64,000 nt of DNA from Rathayibacter_A sp036510655 (GTDB taxonomy: Bacteria > Actinomycetota > Actinomycetes > Actinomycetales > Microbacteriaceae). The DNA lies in NCBI GenBank assembly GCA_036510655.1, contig DATCDQ010000113.1:1-64000 (forward strand). Reading direction: 5' to 3'. The notes under the pieces were generated by a model, which ran no database searches, had not been told where the DNA came from, and was given only the letters and a program-made list of their open reading frames with translations. Of the stretch, positions 15,588-25,583 are shown in pieces. The stretch's first letter is position 1. Each line of letters starts with the position of its first letter. The translations under genes were made by a program, and so were the position numbers.

Positions 15588-17067
15588 AGCGCGCGGCGGG
15601 GGCTTCGACGAAGCGGTAGTACTCGATGCCGAGGTCGGCGAACTCCGGAGTGTTCGTGGCGCCGACGTGATCGACGACGAAGCCCGCGGTCGTGGGAGCT
15701 GCGGCGAAGCCTGCCGTGCGACCCTCGTGCAGTGACAGATACTGCTCTTCCGTGAGATCGACCGTGGGTGCGGCGAGCGCGTCGTCGATATTGATCCGCC
15801 GCGCGGCCTCCCGCCAACCCGCGGCGACCCGCATCGGCAGAGCCTCCGCAGCGTCACCGCTGCCATAACCGAGTGCCAGCCACTCCTGGCCGCTGACGTC
15901 GACGCCGTCGGCTTGCGCCTGCCACAGGCCCGCGGCAAGCCACGCGGGCAGCGCCGCCGTGTACAGGTTGCCGAGGTCGCGCATCAGGTCGGAGCCGAGT
16001 CCGAGCTTGTCATCGACGAGGCGTTTCCATGCCTCGGTGCGCACCAGGTGTCGACGCAACTTGCGAGACAGTGGGAACACTTCGCCGGTGTCCTCGCCGA
16101 TGTGCGCGTCATCGTGCCGGAACGGCGAGGGCTCGAGCAGTTCGGCGATCAGACCGTCGGCGTCGACCCCGGCATCGGCGCTGTACGCGCGCAACGTGCT
16201 CTGGCCGGCCTCGCCGTCCGCGGCAAGTGCGAACAGATACGACATCACCCAGCCGGTCGCGGGCATCCGGTGGTAGGGGCGGTGCATGAAGACCGCGTCG
16301 ACCTCGTCGAAGTAGTCGACGGCGCGGCCGGCGCGCTTGCCCAGCATCATCGCCATGGCGTGGTGCGTGGCGTCGATGTAGCAACTGGTCGAATAGCGGC
16401 CGTTGAAGACGGGGAGGTCTTGCATCTGACCGTCATCGCGCGGCGGTTGCCGGAAGCGGGCGAACGGCTTGCGGAAGTCGACGACCCGGTAGTCGGAATC
16501 GCTGCCCGCGCCGGCCAGATCGATCTCGAGCAATTTCGCGTCTCCGTCGACGAGCATGGCGACGGCACCGGCACCCTGCGTCGGTTCGCCGCTCGACCCG
16601 ATCGCGTACTCGGCGACATCCGCACCGACCACGATCGCTAGGCGACCAATGCCATCCGTCGCAAGGTAGCGCAGGGCGCCCTTGAGGCCGTACACGCCGC
16701 CCAGGCAGGCTTGCTTGAACTCGGGGACCTCGCAGTCGCGGCCCAACTCGGCCATGCCGTTCGCGCGCAACGCGTCGTTGATCATGCCCTTGATGATCAC
16801 GGCGCCGGCGGAGTTGTCACTGGACGATTCCGTGCCGAGGGCGAGGAAACCGACCAGGCGCGGATCGACGTCGTAGTCGCGGATCAGGCGCCAGACGGCG
16901 TTCGCCGCCATCGTGTAGACGCTCTGGTGCGGGCCGCGCATGCGGAACGAGCGGCCGACGACGCTGCGCACTTTGTTCCACGGCTCGTCATTCCATCGAC
17001 ACCAGTCCTCCAACTGAACCCGGTAGGAGGGTAGGTACAGCGACAGTCCACTTATTCCTGATGTCAA
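15586..17067 (-). CDS. hydroxymethylglutaryl-CoA synthase
   Basis: Thiolase-fold enzyme condensing acetyl-CoA and acetoacetyl-CoA to HMG-CoA, the entry step of the mevalonate pathway. It begins SGISGLSLYLPSYRV as in the family. Candidate catalytic residues are Glu80 (GTESSSDNSAG), Cys121 (FKQACLGGVYGLKG) and His262 (FMHRPYHRMP). At 493 residues it is longer than the ~390-residue Gram-positive coccal enzymes. The start is TTG 17067: a TAA lies two codons upstream and no ATG or GTG is available near the conserved N-terminus. It is divergent from the mvaD-PMVK-HMGR/MVK operon. Confidence 0.92.
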   Translation of the reverse strand: MTSGISGLSLYLPSYRVQLEDWCRWNDEPWNKVRSVVGRSFRMRGPHQSVYTMAANAVWRLIRDYDVDPRLVGFLALGTESSSDNSAGAVIIKGMINDALRANGMAELGRDCEVPEFKQACLGGVYGLKGALRYLATDGIGRLAIVVGADVAEYAIGSSGEPTQGAGAVAMLVDGDAKLLEIDLAGAGSDSDYRVVDFRKPFARFRQPPRDDGQMQDLPVFNGRYSTSCYIDATHHAMAMMLGKRAGRAVDYFDEVDAVFMHRPYHRMPATGWVMSYLFALAADGEAGQSTLRAYSADAGVDADGLIAELLEPSPFRHDDAHIGEDTGEVFPLSRKLRRHLVRTEAWKRLVDDKLGLGSDLMRDLGNLYTAALPAWLAAGLWQAQADGVDVSGQEWLALGYGSGDAAEALPMRVAAGWREAARRINIDDALAAPTVDLTEEQYLSLHEGRTAGFAAAPTTAGFVVDHVGATNTPEFADLGIEYYRFVEAPAAR

Positions 17068-17117
17068 CGGTTATCGTTCCCGGTCTCGTGCTGGGATGCC
17101 CTCACAACGGGAGCCCA

Positions 17118-17140
17118 ATTGCTTGGCCAATTTTAGCAAT
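17118..17140. promoter_or_regulatory. inverted repeat in mevalonate divergent promoter region
   Basis: ATTGCT and AGCAAT arms surround TGGCCAATTTT in the 174-bp gap between HMG-CoA synthase and mvaD. This is the most AT-rich part of the gap, and CCAATT is also directly repeated here. It could be an operator controlling both directions; no regulator gene is adjacent. Confidence 0.4.
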
Positions 17141-17209
17141 CGATCGTCGCGTGGCCGCACGCGGTTCACATTCCGCCGTGCTAATTCCACCGCGCCGCGT
17201 AGCGGTCGC

Positions 17210-17215
17210 TACAAT
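17210..17215 (+). promoter_or_regulatory. candidate -10 box for the mevalonate operon
   Basis: TACAAT lies 27 nt before the mvaD GTG. A weak -35 (TTCCAC) is 19 nt upstream, so only the -10 element is convincing. Confidence 0.4.
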
Positions 17216-17241
17216 TCACCGTAGGCGATCGGAGCACCTCT

Positions 17242-18308
<1,067 letters not shown>

Positions 18309-18312
<4 letters not shown>

Positions 18313-19496
18313 CACCCGATACGGCAAGTGGGGTGCGCACGATCGAGGCCTCCGCGCCAGGCAAACTGTTTCTGCTCGGTGAGTACGCCGTGTTGCACGG
18401 CGCACCCGCGGTTCTGACCGCAGTCGATCGGCGGGCACGAGTGACGGTGACCGTGCCGGATGCTGCACACGGAACCGCTGCGCCCGGTGCGCCCTGGCGG
18501 ATCAGTGCCCCCGCAATCGGCATCGCCGAGTGTCGCTTGGAAGCGGATGGAGCGCTGCCGGCCGGCCTCGACGCGGCCACCCGGGAGCGGTTGCGTGTCT
18601 TCGACGCGGTGCGGCGAACCGTCGCGCGACGCGTTTCATCGGTGCCGTCTGGGCTGCTGATCGCCATCGACACCGCGGCGTTCTGGCATCGGGAGCACAA
18701 GCTCGGCCTCGGCTCGAGCGCGGCCGTAGCGGCAGCATTGACGGCCGCGCTGGCCGCCGCTCACGGGTTGCGCCCAACGGCGGACGAACTCCTGGCGTGG
18801 GCGACAGATGCGCACCGTGAAGCACAGGGCGGAGCCGGCAGCGGCGGCGACGTCGCCGTCAGTTGTTCAGGTGGGCTGATCACCTTCACCCGCGATCGCG
18901 TGGGAAGCGACGACGCCGAGCCTATTCTGCAGCAGGGGCCGGTTCTGCAGCGCGGGCCGATTCTGCAGCATTGGCCGGGCGACCTGGACCTGCGGGTCGT
19001 CACGACCGGCACCGGCAGTAGCAGCAGCGAGCTGGTCGGCCGAGTATCCGCATACGGCCGTCGCGATCCCGGTGGCCATGCCGCAGATCTCGCCCGGCTG
19101 GCCGCGCTCGCGCGTCAGGCGGTATCTGCGCTGGCCTCGGCGTCTGCCTTTCTGGCGCTGGCCGACGCATACTTCGAAGCACTTAGCGACCTCGACCGCC
19201 GCGCTGGCGCCGGCATCGTCACAGAAGAGCACCACCGGCTTCGTGCGCTGGTGGCCGCAAATGGCGGCGTGTTCAAGACATCGGGAGCCGGTGGTGGCGA
19301 CGTCGGGCTGGTCTTCGCCCGCACTGGTGCAGACGCGAGCCGGGTCGCATCCGCGTTGGACGAGGCCGGCGTCGAGACGATCCCGCTTGGCTTCGGTGGG
19401 CCGGGTGTGCAACTCGCGGACTCGCGTAGCCTTGACGTGCGTGGCGCTGACATGCACGACAGCGGCGATCTCGTCGACACGGAGGGCGCGCCGTGA
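18309..19496 (+). CDS. phosphomevalonate kinase
   Basis: GHMP kinase of 395 residues making mevalonate diphosphate from mevalonate 5-phosphate. ASAPGKLFLLGEYAVLHG at the N-terminus, KLGLGSSAAVAAALTAAL in the middle and KTSGAGGGDVGLVF near the C-terminus are the three GHMP motifs, most like bacterial MvaK2. REAQGGAGSGGDVAVSCSGG agrees with that. A tandem 18-bp triplication (ILQQGP-VLQRGP-ILQHWP) at 18924-18977 inserts into a loop. Starts and stops overlap those of both neighbours, indicating a tightly coupled operon. Confidence 0.92.
18924..18977 (+). repeat. 18-bp x3 in-frame repeat in phosphomevalonate kinase
   Basis: Three consecutive 18-bp units built on TTCTGCAGC...GGCCG encode ILQQGP, VLQRGP and ILQHWP. 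The units diverge slightly and keep the frame. Confidence 0.88.
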
Positions 19497-21823
19497 CCGA
19501 CTCCCGCATCCCCAAGTTCTATCAGCTGAGCGTGCCCGAGCGGCTTCGCGTGTTGCACGATCGCGGGGTCGTGAATGACGCCGACTTCGAGGCGTTGGTC
19601 AGCGGCAGCTACCAGCTGGATAGCGAGAGGGCCGACAGGCTGACCGAGAACGTCATTGGCGTGTTCTCGATGCCGCTCGGGCTCGGCCTCAACTTTCAGA
19701 TCAATGAGAAGAACTATCTCGTTCCGATGGTGGTGGAGGAGCCGTCGATCATCGCCGCGGTCAGCTCGGCCGCCCGGCTTGTTCGGCGTGCGGGCGGTTT
19801 CACGAGCGTCGCCGAGACGCCGATGATCCTGGGGCAGGTGCAGGTGCTCGGAGTCCCAGATCCTGCTGCGGCGCGGGAGCGGCTGTTGGAGCGCACCGGG
19901 GAGATCCTGGAGTTGGCGAACCAGCAGCATCCGCACATGGTTGCGCGCGGTGGCGGTGCTACCGCAATCGAGGTGCTGCTGCACGGAGCGACCGCCCGAG
20001 ATGGCGAATTGCTCGTCGTTCACCTCATCGTCGACAGTCGCGACGCGATGGGCGCCAACCTGGTCAACACGATGTGCGAGGCCGTCGCACCCCTGATCGA
20101 ACAGATCAGCGGGGGCAGGGTGTTCCTGCGGATCCTCTCGAATCTCGCCGACCGCGCACTCGTGCATGCGCGAGCTGTCATCCCCGCGCATCGGCTCGAA
20201 GTGGGCCGGTTCACCGGAGAAAATGTGCGCGACGGCGTCGTGCGAGCGAACGAGTTCGCGGCGATGGACCGCTACCGCGCCACCACGCACAACAAGGGCA
20301 TCATGAACGGCATCGATGCTGTCGCGATTGCAACCGGCAACGACTGGCGCGCCATCGAGGCGTCCGCACACGCGTACGCGGCGCGCGGCGGCGTCTATGC
20401 ACCGCTGACGTCGTGGCAGGCGGATGCCGACGGCAACCTCGTCGGGGAGCTCACGATCCCATTGAAGGTCGGCATCGTCGGCGGGCAAGTGGAGTCCAAC
20501 CCTGCCGTTCGGATTGCAAATTCGATCCTCGGCGTCGAGACTGCGGCCGAGCTCGCCCAGGTCATGGCCGCAGTGGGGCTTGCCCAGAACCTGGCCGCAC
20601 TGAAGGCGTTGTCGACCGAAGGCATCCAGCCCGGGCACATGCGATTGCACGCGCGCAGCGTTGCAGTCGCCGCCGGTGCGACGGGCGCGCTGTTCCACAC
20701 AGTGGTCGACCGGTTGGTCGCGGGCGGCGACATCAAGGTGTGGAAGGCGCGGCGCATCCTCGAGGCTGTGCAGGCGGAGCGCGCGAGTGCGGGGGAGCAG
20801 AGCGAACCGGCGCTGCGCGATGCGGAGTCGGCGGCATCCGTTACTGGCGAGGCGGCAGCGTCCGCGGCTGCGGCTGCGGCTGCTGCAGCGATGTCTGCTG
20901 TCCGCATGCACTCCGGTTTCGGAAAGATCATCCTGTTCGGCGAGCATGCTGTGGTTTACGGTGCGCACGCCGTCGCGGCACCGATCGCCCTGGGGATTCA
21001 CGCGCGCGCGATGCCGCAGTCAGGCGCGGTCGAGTTGGCCTTCCCGGACGAGGAGCCCGGGTCGCCGACTCCTGCCGTGGCCGAGCTGTCCTCGCGGGTA
21101 CTCGCGTTGGTCACCGAGCGGTTGGGTGTCGCGCACGAGGGCATGCGGGTCGAGGTATTTGCCGATCTGCCTCGCGCGAGCGGTCTGGGCGCATCGGCAG
21201 CGCAGGCGGTCGCGCTGGCCCGTGCCGTCGCCGACGGTTTCGGAATTCCGATCAATGACGCGAGGGTGAACGCGATCGCGTTCGAGTGCGAGGGGATTGT
21301 GCATGGCACGCCATCCGGCATCGACAACACGGTCGCGACGTTCGGCAGGCCAATTGTGTTCCGGAGAGCGGATGCTAGGCGGCCGGTCGAGAGCGTCACG
21401 ATCGTTCCGCCGCATCCGATTCCGGTTATCGTCGGCCTGAGCGGCGTGCCGTCGCTGACGGCGCGCACCGTCGAGAACGTTCGCGTCGGCCGGGAACGAC
21501 AGCCGTTGTTCTTCGACGCGATCTTTACTCAGATCGATGCGATCGCGCTTGCCGGGGCGGATGCCCTGGGTCGCGCTGACATCGCGCAGCTCGGCGATCT
21601 GATGAATATTAACCACGGACTGTTGAACGCGCTGCAGGTTTCAAGCCCCGAACTCGAGACGCTGGTGGATGTCGCGCGCCGCGCTGGTGCGCTCGGCGCC
21701 AAACTGACCGGCGGTGGAGGGGGCGGTGCCATGATCGCACTCGCAGAGCCGGACAATACCGCCGCGGTCGCCGCTGCGATGCGCCAGGCCGGATTTGCGA
21801 CGTTCGCGACGGAGATTCGCTGA
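19493..21823 (+). CDS. fused HMG-CoA reductase - mevalonate kinase
   Basis: One 776-residue ORF holding two consecutive mevalonate-pathway enzymes. Residues 1 to about 430 are a class II HMG-CoA reductase with Glu83 (VVEEPSIIAA), Lys268 (THNKGIMNG), Asp284 (ATGNDWR) and His386 (MRLHARSVAV), close to the Pseudomonas mevalonii positions. An Ala/Glu/Ser linker with a run of nine alanines follows. From about Met467 there is a full mevalonate kinase: GFGKIILFGEHAVVYG, ASGLGASAAQAVALA, GTPSGIDNTVATFG and KLTGGGGGGAMIAL. No stop, frameshift or ribosome-binding site separates them. GTG 19493 overlaps the previous stop. The fusion would make HMG-CoA to mevalonate-5-phosphate in one polypeptide. Confidence 0.93.
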   Translation: MTDSRIPKFYQLSVPERLRVLHDRGVVNDADFEALVSGSYQLDSERADRLTENVIGVFSMPLGLGLNFQINEKNYLVPMVVEEPSIIAAVSSAARLVRRAGGFTSVAETPMILGQVQVLGVPDPAAARERLLERTGEILELANQQHPHMVARGGGATAIEVLLHGATARDGELLVVHLIVDSRDAMGANLVNTMCEAVAPLIEQISGGRVFLRILSNLADRALVHARAVIPAHRLEVGRFTGENVRDGVVRANEFAAMDRYRATTHNKGIMNGIDAVAIATGNDWRAIEASAHAYAARGGVYAPLTSWQADADGNLVGELTIPLKVGIVGGQVESNPAVRIANSILGVETAAELAQVMAAVGLAQNLAALKALSTEGIQPGHMRLHARSVAVAAGATGALFHTVVDRLVAGGDIKVWKARRILEAVQAERASAGEQSEPALRDAESAASVTGEAAASAAAAAAAAAMSAVRMHSGFGKIILFGEHAVVYGAHAVAAPIALGIHARAMPQSGAVELAFPDEEPGSPTPAVAELSSRVLALVTERLGVAHEGMRVEVFADLPRASGLGASAAQAVALARAVADGFGIPINDARVNAIAFECEGIVHGTPSGIDNTVATFGRPIVFRRADARRPVESVTIVPPHPIPVIVGLSGVPSLTARTVENVRVGRERQPLFFDAIFTQIDAIALAGADALGRADIAQLGDLMNINHGLLNALQVSSPELETLVDVARRAGALGAKLTGGGGGGAMIALAEPDNTAAVAAAMRQAGFATFATEIR

Positions 21824-21875
21824 CGGCGTTCGCGTGTGAGTGCCTGTGTGGGTGTGGATATGCGATGCTCAGTTC

Positions 21876-22286
21876 GTGGATGTCTTGTCGTCGCGGTTGA
21901 TGCTGCATCCGATCAAGCCGATCGAAGCGCAGCGGATCATCGATGGCTCCGGGCGAGCGAACGGCGAGGAGTGGCATCCGGAGTATCCGTTTGTCGACGA
22001 GCTGGTCCCGCTTCGAGGTCTCGCCGCGCAGATTGCGCCACATCCGGTTTTCACGTTGTACCAGCTGCGGTTGCGCGAGTCGGGGCTTGCGATCGGTGGA
22101 ATTGGGTTCTTTGGTCCGCCGGACGCGCACGGCAGTGTCGAGGTCGGCTACGGCCTGGTCGCTGCCGAGCGCGGGCACGGTTACGCGACCGAGGCGCTGC
22201 TGTGCATGCTCGACATTGCTGTGAACAATGGCGCGCAGGAGGTGATCGCCGACACTGACCTGGACAAGGTAGCTGGTATGTTCTAA
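21876..22286 (+). pseudogene. C-terminally truncated GNAT acetyltransferase
   Basis: The ORF has the RimJ/RimL-like GNAT pattern: SSRLMLHPIKPIEAQRI at the start, GGIGFFGPPDAHGSVEVGYGLVAAERGHGYATEALLCML (motif A acetyl-CoA site) and VIADTDLDKVAGMF at the end. Family members continue after this point with N-x-x-S-x-R-V-L-x-x-x-GF, which is missing because a TAA stops the frame at about 136 residues. No continuation appears in the other frames. GTG 21876 has a poor ribosome-binding site. Probably a decayed gene behind the mevalonate operon. Confidence 0.6.
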
Positions 22287-22377
22287 TCTGAAGGTACGGA
22301 TCACCTCGCCGCATCGAACACACCGGCCGCAGCCGGCCGACTTGAGCTGCTGCGGTGTTTTCGGACAGCGGAACCGG

Positions 22378-23703
22378 TCAGCCGGCGTTCGGGATTCTCC
22401 TGTCAAGCGCAAGCGCCGCGGCCTCGGCCCGGGATGTCACGCCGAGCTTTCTGAGGATCTTGGAGATGTGAAATTTCACCGTGTTCTCACTGATACCGAG
22501 AGTGCCCGCGATGGCGCGGTTCCGTTGACCGGCAATCAGATGCTTGAGCACATCGAGTTCCCGCGGCGACAGATTCCATGCGACGGAGTCGTCGCCGCGC
22601 ACCGGCGGCGGGTCAAGAGGCATGACCACAGACATCTCGGAGCCCCAGCCCTCAGTAGCATCGAGCGTCAACTCACCGTTGACGGCAAGCACACGCTGCC
22701 GCAATCGCCGGAGTTGCAGACTCTCGGTCGAGAGGTCACCCGGCCCATCGTCGCGCACATTGATCAGCAGGTTTTTGCCGTCACAGTCCCATTGAACCCG
22801 CACGCGACCGACGTCGGGCTGATCAACCAGCGCGAGGATCGCGCCGCGCACGACCGCCCGAGCCCCGTGGGCGATCTCGCTGGGCAGAGCCCGCCCATCC
22901 ACGGGTGGTTCAACAAACTGCACGTCGATATCGCGATATCTCACCAGCGGGCGCAAATCATCCTGAAGTCTCTCGAAGGCAGTGCTGACTGGCTCGTCCG
23001 TGAAGGTCCGTACTCGATCGCTTGCGGTGCGCAGTTCCACCATTGCAGCCGCGGCCAAGTTCGTTGCCATCTGTCTGGCAGCGCGATCATCCAGGTTCGT
23101 TGAGCGCAGAACGGCGAGAAGCGAGTCCAGGGTGGTCGAGTGAAGATCTGTGATCTCGGTGATCGCCTCGGCCCGCACGCTCGACGCGGCCCGGGACTCC
23201 ATCAGGTAGTTCGGTGAAGCTTCCCGAGCGCGCTGCTGGATTCGCAGCGCGATGATCTGCCAGAGCTGCAAGATGATGCTGTCCGGATCCGCCTGCCTGG
23301 CATCCGCATGCCCCGGATTCGTCAGCAGAAGCAATGCCCCGGTATCAGCCAGCGCGACGAGAACCCGGCGCATTCCGTCGGCGAGAGGAACGACATCGCG
23401 ACGCACCGTGCCGGGGGTGAGAGTGGATCGGATCGTATCGAGTTCCGAGAATGCCAGTTGCGTGACGGAGTGTTCATCCCCGTGCTGTTTCTGCGGGCGA
23501 ACGACGTCGTCTTCGGCCAGGAGAACGAGCTCGGAGTGCGCGAGGTAGGTAGCCACGAGCGTCGACAACTGCGCGGCGACGTCAGATAGCGGGGCAGCAA
23601 GCACGCGAGCGAGCCCGCGCAATCCCTTCTCGACTGCGGCCGAATTGGCGCTAACCGTAGCGACCTCCGTGCGAGAGCTTACGGTCCTTTTGGGCGGTGT
23701 CAT
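22378..23703 (-). CDS. ATPase-LuxR hybrid regulator
   Basis: 441 residues that combine sensor-kinase-like and DNA-binding parts. The N-terminal ~150 residues look like a GAF-type sensory region. Residues of about 175-235 are helical (ITEITDLHSTTLDSLLAVL), in the place of a HisKA_3 domain. A HATPase-like region follows, with INVRDDGPGDLSTESLQLRRLRQRV. The C-terminus (about 375-432) is a LuxR/NarL helix-turn-helix: LSPRELDVLKHLIAGQRNRAIAGTLGISENTVKFHISKIL. No separate response regulator is nearby and no receiver domain is present. It is divergent from the formaldehyde dehydrogenase gene, its most likely target. Confidence 0.78.
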   Translation of the reverse strand: MTPPKRTVSSRTEVATVSANSAAVEKGLRGLARVLAAPLSDVAAQLSTLVATYLAHSELVLLAEDDVVRPQKQHGDEHSVTQLAFSELDTIRSTLTPGTVRRDVVPLADGMRRVLVALADTGALLLLTNPGHADARQADPDSIILQLWQIIALRIQQRAREASPNYLMESRAASSVRAEAITEITDLHSTTLDSLLAVLRSTNLDDRAARQMATNLAAAAMVELRTASDRVRTFTDEPVSTAFERLQDDLRPLVRYRDIDVQFVEPPVDGRALPSEIAHGARAVVRGAILALVDQPDVGRVRVQWDCDGKNLLINVRDDGPGDLSTESLQLRRLRQRVLAVNGELTLDATEGWGSEMSVVMPLDPPPVRGDDSVAWNLSPRELDVLKHLIAGQRNRAIAGTLGISENTVKFHISKILRKLGVTSRAEAAALALDRRIPNAG

Positions 23704-23870
23704 GCGCTCAGGATACGCATACTAATCCGCACGAGCTACCGCTTCGGGTAGTTTGAGCCGTCCCGAATGGTGATCGTGCTACCGGAATGGATCGGAAACA
23801 ATGAGCTGAGAGGCTTTCACCTCATGCTGCGGGAGCCTCAATGCATGCATCGTTCGAGAAAGGAATGGAC

Positions 23871-25091
23871 ATGGCAGGAAACAGAGCTGTTGCCTACAAG
23901 GGGCCCGGTGTCGTGGAGGTCATCGATATCGACTACCCGACATTCGAGTTGAAGGATGGGCCAGGCGTCAACCCGGCCAATGTCGGCCGGAAGGTTCCGC
24001 ACGGCGTCATCCTGAAGACCGTCACCACAAACATCTGCGGTTCAGATCAGCACATGGTCCGTGGACGCACCACAGCACCGGTGAACCTGGTTCTCGGCCA
24101 CGAGATCACGGGCGAGGTGGTTGAAGCAGGACCGGACGTCGAGTTCATCAAGGTCGGAGACATCGTCTCTGTTCCGTTCAATATCTCTTGTGGTCGATGC
24201 CGGAATTGCAAGGCGGGCAAGACCGGAATCTGCCTGAATGTCAATCCGGATCGCCCCGGTAGCGCCTACGGCTATGTGGACATGGGCGGATGGGTCGGCG
24301 GGCAAGCCGAGTACGTATTGGTGCCTTACGCCGATTGGAACCTGTTGAAGTTTCCTGATCGCGATCAGGCCTTAGAAAAGATCATGGACTTGACCATGCT
24401 CTCGGACATCTTTCCGACCGGTTTCCACGGTGCGGTCACCGCAGGGGTCACGGTCGGTTCGACTGTTTACATTGCCGGTGGCGGCCCCGTCGGCCTCGCC
24501 GCTGCGGCGGGAGCCCAGCTTCTGGGGGCTGCGGTCGTCATCGTCGGCGACCTCAACGACGATCGACTCGCCCAAGCTCGTAGCTTTGGCTGCGAGACGG
24601 TCAACGTCGGTGCGGGTTCTCTGGAAGACCAGCTGGAGCAGATTCTCGGTGTCCCAGAGGTGGACGCCGCCGTGGATGCCGTTGGCTTCGAAGCACGCAG
24701 CCAGGGCGGTGGCGCGCATGCCAAGGAGTCACCGGCCACAGTGCTCAACTCGCTAATGGACGTCACGGCGGCCGGCGGGGCCGTCGGTATCCCCGGCCTG
24801 TATGTGACAGGGGATCCGGGAGCCGTGGACGAGGCGGCCAAAATCGGCTCCTTGTCGATGAGTTTCGGTACCGGTTGGGCCAAGTCGTTGTCCTTCACGA
24901 CCGGTCAGTGCCCCGTCATGAAGTACAACAGGCAACTGATGATGGCCATCCTGCACGACAAGGTACAGATCGCAAAGGCGGTCAACGCCAAGGCCATTCC
25001 CCTCGAGGATGCGCCCCGCGGCTATGCCGAGTTCGACGCCGGCGCGGCCACCAAGTTTGTGCTCAACCCCAACGGGTACGTTGCCGCTTGA
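23871..25091 (+). CDS. fdhA: glutathione-independent formaldehyde dehydrogenase
   Basis: Zinc-dependent, NAD-linked medium-chain dehydrogenase of about 406 residues. ICGSDQHMVRG and GHEITGEVVE give the catalytic zinc site; CGRCRNCKAGKTGIC gives the four structural-zinc cysteines; IAGGGPVGLAAAAGAQLLGA is the Rossmann motif. VNPDRPGSAYGYVDMGGWVGGQAEY and the late FGTGWAKSLSFTTGQCPVMKYNR are typical of the Pseudomonas putida FdhA group. ATG 23871 fits AAAGGA six bases upstream better than the ATG at 23865. It would oxidise formaldehyde released by betaine, dimethylglycine and sarcosine demethylation encoded downstream. Confidence 0.9.
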   Translation: MAGNRAVAYKGPGVVEVIDIDYPTFELKDGPGVNPANVGRKVPHGVILKTVTTNICGSDQHMVRGRTTAPVNLVLGHEITGEVVEAGPDVEFIKVGDIVSVPFNISCGRCRNCKAGKTGICLNVNPDRPGSAYGYVDMGGWVGGQAEYVLVPYADWNLLKFPDRDQALEKIMDLTMLSDIFPTGFHGAVTAGVTVGSTVYIAGGGPVGLAAAAGAQLLGAAVVIVGDLNDDRLAQARSFGCETVNVGAGSLEDQLEQILGVPEVDAAVDAVGFEARSQGGGAHAKESPATVLNSLMDVTAAGGAVGIPGLYVTGDPGAVDEAAKIGSLSMSFGTGWAKSLSFTTGQCPVMKYNRQLMMAILHDKVQIAKAVNAKAIPLEDAPRGYAEFDAGAATKFVLNPNGYVAA

Positions 25092-25133
25092 GGCGCGTTC
25101 TCCCTTCCGATACAAAGTAAAAGGAGCTACACA

Positions 25134-25535
25134 ATGTCAGCATTGAACCTCGCGGATGCGCGCACCATCATCGCCGCCGCCGAAAAGCGGGCCGGCGAGA
25201 TCGGGCAGCCGATGAACATCGCCGTCGTCGACGCCGGCGGCAACCTGATCGCCCACGTCCGCATGGACGGGGCCTGGATGGGCAGCGTCGACATCTCGAT
25301 CAACAAAGCCTGGACCTCTCGCGCCTTCGACATCCAGACCAAGGATCTCGGGGACAACTCGCAGCCGACGCAACAGTTCTACGGCATCCACGCCAGCAAT
25401 GGCGGCAAGGTCATGATCTTCGCCGGTGGTATTCCACTGAGCCGTGATGGTGCGGTCGTCGGTGGCATCGGCGTCAGTGGTGGTGGCGGCGACCAGGACC
25501 AGGCGGTGGCCGAGGCGGGCGCAGCCGCGCTCTAG
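25134..25535 (+). CDS. GlcG/HbpS family heme-binding-like protein
   Basis: 133-residue protein of the GlcG/DUF336 family: IAVVDAGGNLIAHVRMDGAWMGSVDIS, then GIHASNGGKVMIFAGGIPL and VGGIGVSGGGGDQDQAVA. The family includes HbpS, a heme-degrading or heme-binding sensor protein, and small proteins encoded beside alcohol or glycolate dehydrogenases with unclear roles. No signal peptide is present. An excellent ribosome-binding site (AAAGGAG) precedes ATG 25134. It follows fdhA at 42 bp and is probably in its operon. Confidence 0.88.
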   Translation: MSALNLADARTIIAAAEKRAGEIGQPMNIAVVDAGGNLIAHVRMDGAWMGSVDISINKAWTSRAFDIQTKDLGDNSQPTQQFYGIHASNGGKVMIFAGGIPLSRDGAVVGGIGVSGGGGDQDQAVAEAGAAAL

Positions 25536-25551
25536 ACCGGGGCTTGCGAGG

Positions 25552-25583
25552 CTGTCGGCCGGGCGGCAACGTCCGGCCGACAG
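25552..25583 (+). terminator. hairpin after fdhA-glcG operon
   Basis: CTGTCGGCCGG and CCGGCCGACAG form a perfect 11-bp stem with a 10-nt loop, 17 nt after the GlcG-family stop codon. There is no T-tract, as is common in high-GC genomes. Confidence 0.7.

Noticed and set aside
19115..21001. 628-codon open frame on the minus strand opposite phosphomevalonate kinase and the HMGR-MVK fusion
   Set aside because: Its translation is Arg/His/Asp-rich with no motif and it lies fully antisense to strongly supported genes; it is a GC-driven shadow frame.
20891..21823. Mevalonate kinase as a separate gene starting at ATG 20891 or 20906
   Set aside because: No Shine-Dalgarno sequence precedes either ATG and the upstream frame is continuous, so fusion is the simpler reading.
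23739..23765. Small hairpin (CTACC/GGTAG with flanking GAGC) before fdhA considered as an operator
   Set aside because: Only a 5-bp stem and no second copy; too weak to list as a site.
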